Assembly: GCA_023416735.1 (NCBI GenBank)
Contig: JAEZGX010000014.1
Location: forward strand, 84,490 to 148,489
Direction of reading: 5' to 3'
Origin: Verrucomicrobiota bacterium
GTDB taxonomy: Bacteria > Verrucomicrobiota > Verrucomicrobiia > Opitutales > Opitutaceae
Length of the DNA stretch: 64,000 nt
Shown here: positions 1 to 15,602 of the stretch, piece by piece
How the letters are laid out: each line of letters opens with the position of its first letter
Numbering within the stretch: position 1 is the stretch's first letter
Position numbers and translations under genes: made by a program
Notes under the pieces: generated by a model
Seen by the model: the letters and a program-made list of their open reading frames with translations, nothing else
Database searches by the model: none
Told to the model about the DNA's origin: nothing

Positions 1-2177
<2,177 letters not shown>

Positions 2178-2230
2178 GATGATGTCTTTCCCTGCTGTTG
2201 TTTAAAAACGGATCGGAAAGCCCGGCGGCA

Positions 2231-6010
<3,780 letters not shown>

Positions 6011-6106
6011 GGGATTCCCGGGAAAAAATCAGACGACGCTCGCGTCCACCTCACGGGCGGAACACGGCGAAAAACGGACGAAAAGAACGGAAAGAGAAAA
6101 GGCAAA

Positions 6107-6136
6107 GGACAGGCCGCGGTGAAACACGGCCTGTCC
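6107..6136 (-). terminator. Hairpin in the rplL-rpoB gap, possible attenuator or processing site
   Basis: A 9-bp perfect stem (GGACAGGCC / GGCCTGTCC) lies in the 169-base gap between rplL and rpoB. Read on the minus strand it is followed by a pyrimidine-rich stretch (TTTGCCTTTTC) rather than a pure T run. That position matches the known partial terminator/RNase III site between rplL and rpoB in other bacteria; its activity here is inference. Confidence 0.5.
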
Positions 6137-6179
6137 CGATGAAATCGGCAGTTGTGGCAGAAAAAACGCCAAATGGGTC

Positions 6180-6560
6180 TTACTTGAGTTCGACCTTCGC
6201 GCCGGCGGCCTCGAGCTTCTTCTTGAGCTCCTCGGCTTCCGCTTTCGCGACGTTTTCCTTGACCGGCTTCGGTGCGCCTTCGACGAGGTCCTTGGCTTCC
6301 TTGAGGCCCAGGCCCGTGATCGCGCGCACTTCCTTGATGACGCCAATCTTGTTCGCGCCGGACTCCTTGAGGACGACGGTGAACTCGGTCTGCGCTTCGG
6401 CGGCCGGAGCGGCAGCAGCGGCGCCCGCGGGGGCGGCGACGACAGCAGCGGCGGCGGAGACGCCCCACTTGCCTTCAAGATCTTTGACGAGGGCAGCGAG
6501 ATCGAGGACGGACTGCGCGGACAGCCACTCGATGACTTGGTCTTTGGTGATGTTGCTCAT
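6180..6560 (-). CDS. rplL: 50S ribosomal protein L7/L12
   Basis: A 126-residue protein of the ribosomal stalk that recruits translation GTPases. It shows the N-terminal dimerisation domain (MSNITKDQVIEWLSAQ), an Ala-rich flexible hinge at about residues 35-55, and the conserved C-terminal factor-binding domain (GLGLKEAKDLVEGAPKPVKENV, ending GAKVELK). It follows rplJ on the minus strand and precedes rpoB, the standard order. Length and all motifs are normal. Confidence 0.98.
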   Translation of the reverse strand: MSNITKDQVIEWLSAQSVLDLAALVKDLEGKWGVSAAAAVVAAPAGAAAAAPAAEAQTEFTVVLKESGANKIGVIKEVRAITGLGLKEAKDLVEGAPKPVKENVAKAEAEELKKKLEAAGAKVELK

Positions 6561-6692
6561 GTTGATTTCTCCTGAATCGAACTAGCGGTTTCGAAGAGTG
6601 AAACGCGTTTAAGAGACGTATCCCCTAGCCTGATTCGATGGACGATTTTCCGGCGATCCGGAAAAAATGTTGGTTAAAAGTTGAGTTTAAGT

Positions 6693-7199
6693 TCAGGCGG
6701 CCGGAGCAGCGGGTTGGTCGGGCTGCTCCTTTTTGACTTTTGCGTCGAGGACGCGGACGAACGCCGCGGCATTGCTCGTGAGCAAGCTCAGGAACTGAGC
6801 GCGGAGCGCATCGAACGGCGGCAGGTCAGCAATGGCCGAGAGATCGGCGGCGCTGATCAGCTTCTTTTCGATGACGCCGACCTTCACCTCGAGCTTCTGC
6901 TTGTCGGTGAAAAACTTCTTCAGGACCTTCGCGACGCCGGCGGAATTATTGCCGCCAACGACGATCGCGGTCTGACCGACCAAAGCGCTATCGATGTCGG
7001 GCAGGCCGAGGGCCTTGGCGGCAACGCGCAGCGAACTGTTCTTTACGACGTGAAACTCGGCGTTTTCCTTGGCCAGTTGGCCGCGGAGTTCGGCGGTTTC
7101 GCCGACGGTGAGTTTCGTGAAATTGGCGAGGATGACGTAGTCGGACTTCTTCAGGTGCCCGCTGACTTCATCGATCAAATATTGTTTTTCGGCTCTCAT
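6693..7199 (-). CDS. rplJ: 50S ribosomal protein L10
   Basis: A 168-residue protein that anchors L7/L12 dimers to the ribosome. The N-terminal half (KSDYVILANFTKLTVGETAELRGQL, FHVVKNSSLRVAAKALG) is typical of L10, and the C-terminal helix that binds L7/L12 is present. A good Shine-Dalgarno (AAGGAG) lies 8 bases before the ATG. Only 14 bases separate it from rplA, so there is no room for a long separate L10 leader directly upstream; any autoregulatory RNA would have to lie within rplA. The 132-base gap to rplL holds no gene. Confidence 0.97.
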   Translation of the reverse strand: MRAEKQYLIDEVSGHLKKSDYVILANFTKLTVGETAELRGQLAKENAEFHVVKNSSLRVAAKALGLPDIDSALVGQTAIVVGGNNSAGVAKVLKKFFTDKQKLEVKVGVIEKKLISAADLSAIADLPPFDALRAQFLSLLTSNAAAFVRVLDAKVKKEQPDQPAAPAA

Positions 7200-7213
7200 G
7201 GTTCGGGCTCCTT

Positions 7214-7915
7214 TTAGTATTTCGAGAACTCGCTGGAGGCGACCTTCACCGCCGGGCTCATGCTGGAGGAGATGGTGACGCTCTTGATGAACGAGCTGCC
7301 TTTGAAGGTTGCCGGCTTCGACTTACCCACGGCTTCGACGACGGCCTGGACGTTTTCGAGGATCTGAGCAGGCGTGAATGAACGCTTGCCGACGCCGACG
7401 CCGAGGTTGGCGGTCTTGTCCATCTTGAACTCCACGCGGCCGGCCTTGACGGCCTTGATGCCAGCGACGACGTCGTCAGTCACCGTGCCGGATTTCGGGT
7501 TCGGCATCAGGCCTTTCGGGCCGAGCACGCGGGCGAGCGTGCGGACCTTCTTCATCGCTTCCGTCGTCGCGATCGCGACATCGAAGTCGAGCCAGCCCTC
7601 GGTGTTGATCTTCGCCATCATGTCATCGAGACCGGCGTGATCGGCGCCGGCGTCGAGAGCGGCCTGCGGGTTGTCCGTGAAGACGAGCACGCGGACCTTC
7701 TTGCCCGAACCGTTCGGCAACGGCGTGGTGCCGCGGACGTTTTGTTCGCCGGACGTGGCGTCGACGCCCAGACGGAACGAGACCTCGACGGTCTCGTCGA
7801 ACTTGGCCTTCGGGAACTTCGTGAGAACCTCGACCGCTTCCGCGAGAGGATACTCCTTGGTGAGATCAGCGACCTTGATGGCGCTATTGTAGCGTTTGCT
7901 GTGCTTTTTTGGCAT
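7214..7915 (-). CDS. rplA: 50S ribosomal protein L1
   Basis: A 233-residue L1 protein. I place the start at MPKKHSKRYNSAIK (7915) because an AAGGAG lies six bases upstream and L1 proteins begin this way; the open frame extends 21 codons further upstream but that part has no L1 character. Typical features are the GSGKKVRVLVFTDN and LGPKGLMPNPKSGTVTDDV motifs and the FKMDKTANLGVGVGK block. It lies downstream of rplK as usual. A 136-base gap separates the two genes and holds no other gene. Confidence 0.97.
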   Translation of the reverse strand: MPKKHSKRYNSAIKVADLTKEYPLAEAVEVLTKFPKAKFDETVEVSFRLGVDATSGEQNVRGTTPLPNGSGKKVRVLVFTDNPQAALDAGADHAGLDDMMAKINTEGWLDFDVAIATTEAMKKVRTLARVLGPKGLMPNPKSGTVTDDVVAGIKAVKAGRVEFKMDKTANLGVGVGKRSFTPAQILENVQAVVEAVGKSKPATFKGSSFIKSVTISSSMSPAVKVASSEFSKY

Positions 7916-8051
7916 TGATGACTCCTTGCGGTGCGAACGTCCGGGAGGACTCCCGCGGTGAGTTGGATTTGTAGGCAAGCAGGCCGCTTACCTGCACGTG
8001 CTCAGGGCGAAACACCAAGAGCGCGAGCGAGTTCGCGGCCTACAAAATGGT

Positions 8052-8477
8052 TCAGTCGACGACCTCGATGCCCATGTTGCGGGCGGTTCCGGCAATGATC
8101 TTGATGCCGGCTTCCTCGTCCTTCGCGTTCATGTCGGCCTTCTTGATCTTCCAGATTTCGGCGATCTGCTTGCGCGTGACCTTGCCGACTTTGTCCTGAT
8201 TGGGCTTGGCCGAGCCAGAGGCGATGTTAGCGGCCTTCTTAAGAAGGACGGATGCCGGCGGGGACTTGAGGATGAAGGTGAAGCTCTTGTCGGTATAGAC
8301 CGTGATGACGACCGGCAGGATCATTCCGTTCTGATCCTTGGTGCGGGCGTTAAAGTCTTTGCAAAACGCCATGATGTTGACGCCCTGCGCGCCGAGCGCG
8401 GGACCGACCGGGGGCGCGGGATTCGCGGCGCCGGCGGGCAATTGGAGGCGGATGTAGCCTTGGATTTTCTTGGCCAT
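8052..8477 (-). CDS. rplK: 50S ribosomal protein L11
   Basis: A 141-residue L11, the usual length, with the N-terminal PAGAANPAPPVGPALGAQGVNIMAFCKDFNART signature split over residues 14-46 and the C-terminal rRNA-binding domain (KSPPASVLLKKAA, ...GTARNMGIEV). It binds the GTPase-associated centre of 23S rRNA. It sits between nusG and rplA, the classical gene order. Confidence 0.98.
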   Translation of the reverse strand: MAKKIQGYIRLQLPAGAANPAPPVGPALGAQGVNIMAFCKDFNARTKDQNGMILPVVITVYTDKSFTFILKSPPASVLLKKAANIASGSAKPNQDKVGKVTRKQIAEIWKIKKADMNAKDEEAGIKIIAGTARNMGIEVVD

Positions 8478-8544
8478 TTAAGTGAGGTGGCGGGTGGTTA
8501 TTTTGTCGTTGGGCGAACGTCGGCGGTGACAAAGAGGCGTCGCA

Positions 8545-9123
8545 TCACTCGGTGTTGCGTTGCACCTGCCAGTATTCGAGCTCGACCGGCGTGAACCGGC
8601 CGAAAATGGAAACGGAAACCTTGAGCTTGCCGCGCTCGGGATCGATCTCGTCGATGCGGCCCGTGAGCGACGCGAATGCGCCGTCGGTGATCTTCACTTC
8701 TTCGCCGACGCTGTATTGCACCTTCGGCACTTCCTTGCCGCTGGCCGCTTCGATACGCGCACGAATTTCATCGATCTCGGCCTGACGCAGCGCAGCGGGA
8801 CGATCACCGCCAACGAATCCGATCACGCCAGCGACTTCCTTTACGAAATACCACGGCTTGTTGATCACCTTGGCGTCCTCCCCGTAGAGGCGCATCTGAA
8901 TGAAAACGTAGCCGGGATAAAGCTTGCGGACCTTCGTGCTCTTCTTGCCGCCCTTCACCTCCGACACCACTTCGGTCGGAAGAAGAACTTCGAAGATATA
9001 GTCATCGAGCTCTTCAGCCCTTTTGAACTTCTCGATGTAGGCTTTTACCTTGTTCTCCTGGCCGGAGAGAGTGTGGAGCGCGAACCATTGCGCGTCGGCA
9101 GGCGCGGACGTTTGGGCAGACAT
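8545..9123 (-). CDS. nusG: Transcription termination/antitermination factor NusG
   Basis: A 192-residue NusG. The N-terminal NGN domain (WFALHTLSGQENKVKAYIEK, YPGYVFIQM) binds RNA polymerase and the C-terminal KOW domain (VGEEVKITDGAFASLTGRIDEI) binds Rho or S10. It begins 12 bases after the secE stop, so the two are translationally close. Nothing in the sequence departs from the housekeeping NusG type. Confidence 0.98.
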   Translation of the reverse strand: MSAQTSAPADAQWFALHTLSGQENKVKAYIEKFKRAEELDDYIFEVLLPTEVVSEVKGGKKSTKVRKLYPGYVFIQMRLYGEDAKVINKPWYFVKEVAGVIGFVGGDRPAALRQAEIDEIRARIEAASGKEVPKVQYSVGEEVKITDGAFASLTGRIDEIDPERGKLKVSVSIFGRFTPVELEYWQVQRNTE

Positions 9124-9135
9124 GGGCGAGGCAGG

Positions 9136-9339
9136 TTAGCTGGCCAGACGCGTGAACAGGTCCACGAACTGGTAGAGGGAGAAATCGCTGATGCTGGTGA
9201 AAACACCCAGGATGATCGATGCGACGATCACTATGACGGTGTAGTCGCGCAGTTCCGACATGGTCGGCCAGGTGCACTTCTTGAGCTCGTCCACGATTTC
9301 GATCGTGAAGATGCGAACGGAACTGAAGGGGTTTTTCAT
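9136..9339 (-). CDS. secE: Preprotein translocase subunit SecE
   Basis: A 67-residue SecE with the amphipathic segment (ELKKCTWPTMSELRDYTVIV, residues about 17-36) followed by a single membrane helix and a short C-terminus. The KxxTWP motif is diagnostic. It is the short, single-helix form common outside Enterobacteria. It lies between tRNA-Trp and nusG, the widely conserved trnW-secE-nusG order. Confidence 0.96.
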   Translation of the reverse strand: MKNPFSSVRIFTIEIVDELKKCTWPTMSELRDYTVIVIVASIILGVFTSISDFSLYQFVDLFTRLAS

Positions 9340-9350
9340 GAACGAAGATT

Positions 9351-9426
9351 TGGCAGGCGCGGAGGGACTCGAACCCCCAACCGACGGTTTTGGAGACCGC
9401 TACTCTACCAATTGAGCTACACGCCT
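9351..9426 (-). tRNA. trnW: tRNA-Trp (CCA anticodon)
   Basis: The minus strand folds into a complete cloverleaf. The acceptor stem is AGGCGTG/CGCGCCT with one G-U pair, and the anticodon loop CTCCAAA gives anticodon CCA. The discriminator is G, the T-arm carries GGTTCGAGTCC, and the CCA end is encoded. It lies 11 bases upstream of secE. Confidence 0.97.
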
Positions 9427-9452
9427 GTGAGAAATGTCCTTTAGACGACGCA

Positions 9453-9480
9453 GCCGAGGCCCCCATCAAGAGGCCTCGGC
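9453..9480 (-). other. Stem-loop between tuf and tRNA-Trp
   Basis: A 9-bp perfect stem (GCCGAGGCC / GGCCTCGGC) with a 10-base loop sits just after the tuf stop. On the minus strand no T run follows, so it is more likely an mRNA 3'-end stabiliser or tRNA-processing landmark than a strong terminator. Function is inference. Confidence 0.45.
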
Positions 9481-9506
9481 AGGTCTGTTAAATCCTTACC
9501 CGAGGC

Positions 9507-10697
<1,191 letters not shown>

Positions 10698-10776
10698 GGG
10701 AGTTCGGAGACGTTGGTGGTTTAGATGTGTTGATGACCTCTATTTTAACGTCGCGGAAGTCGCGCGACGTTTGACC

Positions 10777-10852
10777 TGGAGCCCAGAACCGGACTTGAAC
10801 CGGCGACCTCGTCCTTACCAAGGACGTGCTCTGCCAACTGAGCTATCTGGGC
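10777..10852 (-). tRNA. trnT: tRNA-Thr (GGT anticodon)
   Basis: The minus strand forms a full cloverleaf: acceptor GCCCAGA/TCTGGGC, D-arm AGCTCAGTTGGCAGAGC, anticodon stem CGTCC/GGACG around loop TTGGTAA (anticodon GGT), T-loop GGTTCAAGTCC. The discriminator is T and CCA is encoded. It is 79 bases upstream of tuf. Confidence 0.97.
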
Positions 10853-10889
10853 AGACCGAGGGAGGGATCAAAAAACGAAAAGAGGAGAG

Positions 10890-10918
10890 AAAGTGCTGTT
10901 TTGAAAAATTCAGGTCAA
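10890..10918 (-). promoter_or_regulatory. Candidate promoter of the tRNA-Thr/tuf block
   Basis: On the minus strand a TTGACC hexamer (10913-10918) lies 17 bases before CACTTT in an AT-rich stretch upstream of tRNA-Thr. The -35 is good but the -10 is poor, so this is a tentative placement. Confidence 0.3.
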
Positions 10919-10970
10919 CAGCAAACTTGGTCTTTTTCGTCGCCCTAGCCTGTCGCTCGCGTGCGCAACC

Positions 10971-11720
10971 TCACGGACCAATCCCAACGCGATAGAACCC
11001 CGGATCCAGTCTCTCCCCCAAATGCAGCACTTTGACAACATAGTCCTGAAAATAGCCATCGACCGCCGCCACGGTCGAACTCTCGGTCAACACCGGGGAT
11101 CCCACCACGCCTCGCACGTCAACCGCCACCAGAAACTCTAGCGGTCGCCACGGCACGTCCTCTGGAGGAGCCGCATTGACCAGCGGTTGTGAAATCAGCC
11201 TCTGGCCATCTCCTGCCGAAACCACTTCTACAAAAGCCATCCGCCCGGGCAGCGCGTTCACCTCTGCCCCGCTCTGTCCAAATCCCGCAAACGGACGCTT
11301 CGCCTGCTCCACATCAAATGCTTCCCCAGCTCGCGTAGGCACTGCCGCTACCGCGGGCATGGGCAAAGCCAGACGCGTCTCCGCAAACTTCAGTTTCGGC
11401 GGAAAATCCTGAAACGAGGTCTGCGGATCCCTCCAGATGTCTCCCCGCAAAACATCCGCACTCGCACTCCACTGCGACGGCAGAAACAGCGGCGAGGGGT
11501 CGCGCAGCATCGCCTCCTCCTCCAAGATCTCATTCGCCGCTTCCCCGTCCAATCGGGCAATACCCACCGGCGTAAGTTGCTGACTCTGAGCGGCAGGTCG
11601 CTCTCTCCGTAAATCCGCACTCGAGGGCGCACGCGCCAAAATTCCCAACATCGCCGTGGCCACCACGCCGGCGCCCACCGCCCAAATCCACCGCTTCCTA
11701 TCGCCACCCTGCGCGCCCAT
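10971..11720 (-). CDS. TonB-like protein of an ExbBD operon
   Basis: A 249-residue protein. I choose the ATG at 11720 (MGAQGGDRKRWIWAVGAG), two bases after the exbD stop. It has one N-terminal membrane helix (about residues 10-28), then a Pro/Ala-containing periplasmic region, as in TonB, but I cannot see the canonical TonB C-terminal YP motif. The C-terminal part (LEFLVAVDVRGVVGSPVLTESS...) could be a divergent TonB-fold domain. The role is therefore inferred from topology and from its place after exbB and exbD. An alternative is a hypothetical periplasmic partner that replaces TonB. Confidence 0.6.
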   Translation of the reverse strand: MGAQGGDRKRWIWAVGAGVVATAMLGILARAPSSADLRRERPAAQSQQLTPVGIARLDGEAANEILEEEAMLRDPSPLFLPSQWSASADVLRGDIWRDPQTSFQDFPPKLKFAETRLALPMPAVAAVPTRAGEAFDVEQAKRPFAGFGQSGAEVNALPGRMAFVEVVSAGDGQRLISQPLVNAAPPEDVPWRPLEFLVAVDVRGVVGSPVLTESSTVAAVDGYFQDYVVKVLHLGERLDPGFYRVGIGP

Positions 11721-11722
11721 CA

Positions 11723-12163
11723 CTAACGCTCCCGGCCCGCAGGCTCCTCCGCCCCCAACACCACCCGCACAAACCCCGCCTCTCGTGCCGCACTGACAAT
11801 CTCCGCCAACTCCGACACCGGCACATCCGCACTCGCGCGCACCAGCAGCGACGGCTCCCGCAACTTCGCTGCTTCCGTTCGCAACCACTCCGCCAACTGC
11901 GCGTGATTCAACAAACCATTCGCCGCAAAAATCTGCCCCGCCGGCCGCACACTGATCACTCGCTCCGTCGTCGTCGCGCCACCTTGCGCTCCCGCGATCC
12001 GCGGTATTTCGAAATCCAGTCCCAGCCCGGGCGCCAAAACGAATCGCGACCCGAACAGCGAAAAAAACAGCACAAGCAACCCCGCATTCACGAAGAACCA
12101 ATAGTCGAAACTCCGCGGCTCCGGTCGGAGCCGGCTCGCCAAATCCAATGGCCTTGTGATCAC
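11723..12163 (-). CDS. exbD: Biopolymer transport protein ExbD/TolR family
   Basis: A 146-residue protein starting at GTG (12163), which overlaps the exbB stop by four bases (GTGA). It has a short cytoplasmic N-terminus (VITRPLDLASRLRPEP), one membrane helix (FFVNAGLLVLFFSLFGSRFV) and a periplasmic domain ending in a region like ExbD (LLVRASADVPVSELAEIVSAAREAGF). ExbD and ExbB form the proton channel that energises TonB-type or Tol-type work at the outer membrane. The usual Asp early in the helix is not evident in the segment I can see, so function may be altered. Confidence 0.75.
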   Translation of the reverse strand: MITRPLDLASRLRPEPRSFDYWFFVNAGLLVLFFSLFGSRFVLAPGLGLDFEIPRIAGAQGGATTTERVISVRPAGQIFAANGLLNHAQLAEWLRTEAAKLREPSLLVRASADVPVSELAEIVSAAREAGFVRVVLGAEEPAGRER

Positions 12164-12813
12164 GCCTTCTTCTCCTCCTCCACCGACGACAGCTCCTGCC
12201 TGTATTCGGTTAATAGATACTTCATGATCTCGTTGCCCGCCCATTCCACGTCGCGCACGATCGCCCGCACGCGCCCCGCCAGAAAGTGATACGCCAGGTG
12301 CGCCGGGATCGCCAGCATCAGGCTCCCGCCCGTGGCCAACAACGCCTGCCACATCCCGTTCGCGAGCACGCTCGCCGTCGCATAATCACGCTCAAACGCC
12401 AGAAACGTCGTCGTCATCCCGAGCACCGTTCCCAACAAACCCACCAGCGGCGCTACCTGCGCAATCGCCGCGATCGCCCCTAATCTCCGCTCCAGCGCCG
12501 GCAGTTCGATGACCGCCGCCTCCTGCACGTGGAACCGCATCCGGTCCGCGTCGTCGTCCGCATGCAACAACGCCGCCTTCACCACCGCCGCCACCGGCCC
12601 CGGCGTTTCCTCACACACCGTCAACGCCTCCACGATGCGCCGCTTCCCGAGAATGTTTTTGATGCCATTGACGAAGGCCGTCGAACGGATCTGCCCGCGA
12701 TGAAGATACAGGGTTCGCTCCACGAACAACACCACGCCGATCAAGCCCATCACCAACAACACCCACATCATGGGACCGCCGCGGGCAAAAAGTGTCAGAT
12801 CGAGTTCGCGCAT
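12160..12813 (-). CDS. exbB: MotA/TolQ/ExbB proton channel family protein
   Basis: A 217-residue inner-membrane protein. It has an N-terminal helix (MMWVLLVMGLIGVVLFVERTLYLHRG), a cytoplasmic loop, and two further helices carrying the family hallmark APLVGLLGTVLGMTTTF and GMWQALLATGGSLMLAIPAHLAYHFL. The gene starts with ATG and overlaps the following exbD by four bases, which implies translational coupling. It lies 53 bases after the TPR gene stop. The module probably powers an envelope process; whether that is TonB-dependent import is not shown. Confidence 0.9.
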   Translation of the reverse strand: MRELDLTLFARGGPMMWVLLVMGLIGVVLFVERTLYLHRGQIRSTAFVNGIKNILGKRRIVEALTVCEETPGPVAAVVKAALLHADDDADRMRFHVQEAAVIELPALERRLGAIAAIAQVAPLVGLLGTVLGMTTTFLAFERDYATASVLANGMWQALLATGGSLMLAIPAHLAYHFLAGRVRAIVRDVEWAGNEIMKYLLTEYRQELSSVEEEKKA

Positions 12814-12866
12814 CGCGCAGTCGTTAGAGCCCGTTCAACCGTGAGCGTAAATGCCAAACGCGTCAC

Positions 12867-15482
12867 TCATGGCGCACTTCCCGCCGCTCCAAATCGCGCC
12901 AGCCGCGCCTTCGCCAGCGCCTCGCCGTAGCCGAGCTTCGTCTCCAACACCAGCGACCACGCCTCTTTCGCCTGGTCCAACTTTTCCTGCTGCTCGTAGA
13001 GCGTTCCGAGTTCCAGCAGCGTCCGCGTCATCCAGTAACGTCCTTTGTCGCTCAACTGGCGCGCCTGCTCCGGCGTGAGCAGAAACTCGTTCACCACATC
13101 CCGCCACCACACTTCCTCCGCCTTCGCCGACCGACCGCGTCGCGCGTGCAAAAACCCGAGGTTGAACCCCGCCTCAACCCGCGCGTCCACCGGCGCGTCG
13201 ATTCGATCGCGCACATGCTCGAAGAGCAGCAATGCACTTTCCACATGACTCGGCTCGTTCGCCGATTGCGCATTGTGCGTCTCGGCCAGCGCCAGCTGCG
13301 CCAGCGCCACGTCCCGCCGCTGCGGAAACCGATTCACCACCTCCTCATACACACGCTGCGCCGCCGGAAAATCATTCAACTTCCTCAACAAATCCCCCTG
13401 CTTCATCCGCGCCGCAAACACCAGCTCGCTGCGCGGATACTTCCCGACCAGATCCTCGATCAACCGGTTCGCCTCCTTCAAATTCGCCTCCTGCCCGCGT
13501 CGCTCCGCCTGACGCGCCGCCTGCAACAACGCAAAGGGCGCATACGTGCTGTTCGGAAAATCCTCCGCCAATTTCGTGAGCAGCTGCTGCGCCTCCGCCG
13601 CCTTGTCCTGCACCGCGTAATGATCCGCCTCCAGGAAATACGAGGAGATCGCCGCGTCCGACGACGGAAACTCCTCGCGCAAGGTCTTCAGAATCTGCAA
13701 CGCCGCCTCATCCCGCTCCAACGCGAAATTCGCCTCCGCCCGCAGCAGCGCCGCCGAGCTCGCGATCTCGCTCCGCAACGTCGCCGACACGCCTTCGAGC
13801 ACCGGCCCAAACCCTTCCACCAATTCCAACGTCTGCTCCGGCCGTCCCGCCGCCGACGCTAGCCTTGCCTGCAGCCACGCCATCCGCGCTCGCAACTCCG
13901 GCGCCAGGCCGCGCCCAGCTTCGATCCCTTCCGCCACCAGCCGGCTCACGCGTTCATACGCCTCGACCGTTCGGCCCCTCACCTGCAGCGCCCGCGCGAG
14001 ATTCCATTCCGCCTGCCAGCGGTTCTCCAGATCGAGCGTCGGACTCTTCGCCAACTCGTCCAACATCGCGGCCGCCACCTCCGGCGTGCCCGCCTCGATC
14101 TCCGCCAACATCTGCTGAAACAACAAATCTCCCGTATCCACGCCAGGCGGACGCTCCGCGATCGCCGCCGCATACGCATCCGCCGCACTCCGATAATCGC
14201 GCGCACGAAACCACGCCTCCGCAATCAGCAAGCCCAACGCTGCCCGTTCCGGCCCCGGCGGCAACTCCGCCCGCGCCCGCACCGCATTGTCCGCCGCAGT
14301 CCGATAACGTCGCTGTTCCCACGCCGCCTGCATCAACACCGCATACGCATGCGCCTTCAGCGGAGATCCCGGAAACCGCTGCAACAGCGCGCGCGCATCC
14401 TCCTCCGCCGCCGCATACCCGCCGCTCGCACCCGCGACACGCGCCGCCGCCAGCGTCACCTGCGCGCGATACAACAACAAATCCTCCAACAACGGATGCG
14501 GCGTCGCACCGTCGATCAACCGATCGAGCAGCCTCTTGAAATTCGACATCGACGGATTCTGCGTCGACGCCCGCGCCAACAACTGCAGCGCCACGCGCTG
14601 TTTGGTCCGGTCGCTGCCGCTTTCCAACAATCGCTCCAGCGCCGTCCGCCCCGCCCCTTGCTCGGCTCCGGCGATCAAGCCCAGCAACAGCCGCGTCTCA
14701 TCGCCTTCCGCCCGCTCCTCCGCCGGCATCGTCTGTAGTTGCCGTTCCAATACCTGCGCCGCCTCGGCCTTCCGGCCCAGCTCGTCCAACATGGCCGCAT
14801 ATATCCGCGTCCACTGATAACCGCGGGCCCGCCCCGAGAACTCGTCCATGTTGCGACGCGCCGACGCGAGGCTCGCCTCCGTCACTTGTCCGCGCCGCAA
14901 CCGCAACTGCTCCTGTTTCAACTGAAATTGGGCCCGGGCCGGCGCCGAGGGAGTCGCTTCCGCCGCCTGCCCAAACAACACCGCCGCCTTGTCCGGCTCG
15001 CCATCGCTGATCGCGATCAATCCTTGCAGAAAAAAATGCCAGCCGCGCTCCGTCGGCGTCAGCTCGTTCGGCCTCGTCGCGTCGCGCTCGTTCTTCGCCG
15101 TCGTGAGAAACCCTTGCTGCCACGCCGCCAGGCCTTTTCGCAAATGCCACGCCGCCGTGCGCTGCCCTTCAAACGCATGCAACACGCGCTCCGCATCCGC
15201 CCCGCGTCCTTGATCCAGCAACGCCGTGGCCAACCCCATCGTCGCCGCCTCCACCTCCGGTCCTCCACGCTCCAGCAACTGCCGGTAAATGGCCTCCGCC
15301 GCCGACGAAAACCCGAGTTCCTGCGCGCGCTCCGCGGCCGCCAGCGAAACGGCGTCCTCCCCTCGCGTCACCAATTCCGCCCGCGGGCCCAATAGCGGCG
15401 CCGCCACATTCAATGGTGTCTGTGCACGACCCTCCGCCACAGCCCAACAAAGCAGCCAAGTCATCAGAAAGCGGAAGCGCAT
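12867..15482 (-). CDS. Exported TPR-repeat protein linked to ExbBD
   Basis: An 871-residue protein starting MRFRFLMTWLLCWAVAEGRAQ, a clear signal peptide of about 20 residues. The long open frame upstream is antisense to lemA and was discarded. The mature part is a tandem array of TPR-like helical repeats across almost the whole length (for example AQELGFSSAAEAIYRQLLERG, RSELVFAARMKQGDLLRKL, AQRVYEEVVNRFPQ). This suggests a periplasmic scaffold. It is the first gene of a four-gene operon with exbB, exbD and a TonB-like gene. TPR-ExbB-ExbD clusters are common in Gram-negative bacteria, but the exact job of this TPR protein is not established. Confidence 0.85.
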   Translation of the reverse strand: MRFRFLMTWLLCWAVAEGRAQTPLNVAAPLLGPRAELVTRGEDAVSLAAAERAQELGFSSAAEAIYRQLLERGGPEVEAATMGLATALLDQGRGADAERVLHAFEGQRTAAWHLRKGLAAWQQGFLTTAKNERDATRPNELTPTERGWHFFLQGLIAISDGEPDKAAVLFGQAAEATPSAPARAQFQLKQEQLRLRRGQVTEASLASARRNMDEFSGRARGYQWTRIYAAMLDELGRKAEAAQVLERQLQTMPAEERAEGDETRLLLGLIAGAEQGAGRTALERLLESGSDRTKQRVALQLLARASTQNPSMSNFKRLLDRLIDGATPHPLLEDLLLYRAQVTLAAARVAGASGGYAAAEEDARALLQRFPGSPLKAHAYAVLMQAAWEQRRYRTAADNAVRARAELPPGPERAALGLLIAEAWFRARDYRSAADAYAAAIAERPPGVDTGDLLFQQMLAEIEAGTPEVAAAMLDELAKSPTLDLENRWQAEWNLARALQVRGRTVEAYERVSRLVAEGIEAGRGLAPELRARMAWLQARLASAAGRPEQTLELVEGFGPVLEGVSATLRSEIASSAALLRAEANFALERDEAALQILKTLREEFPSSDAAISSYFLEADHYAVQDKAAEAQQLLTKLAEDFPNSTYAPFALLQAARQAERRGQEANLKEANRLIEDLVGKYPRSELVFAARMKQGDLLRKLNDFPAAQRVYEEVVNRFPQRRDVALAQLALAETHNAQSANEPSHVESALLLFEHVRDRIDAPVDARVEAGFNLGFLHARRGRSAKAEEVWWRDVVNEFLLTPEQARQLSDKGRYWMTRTLLELGTLYEQQEKLDQAKEAWSLVLETKLGYGEALAKARLARFGAAGSAP

Positions 15483-15602
15483 CACAGCCCGCCGACCTTG
15501 CTGCCCTCCCCGGAAACAATCAACCGCGTTGTAAATCGCTGAAACTCGCACCACGCTCTGCGACATCACACGGTTTGACTCGTTTCCAAATCCTTCCCCA
15601 TC

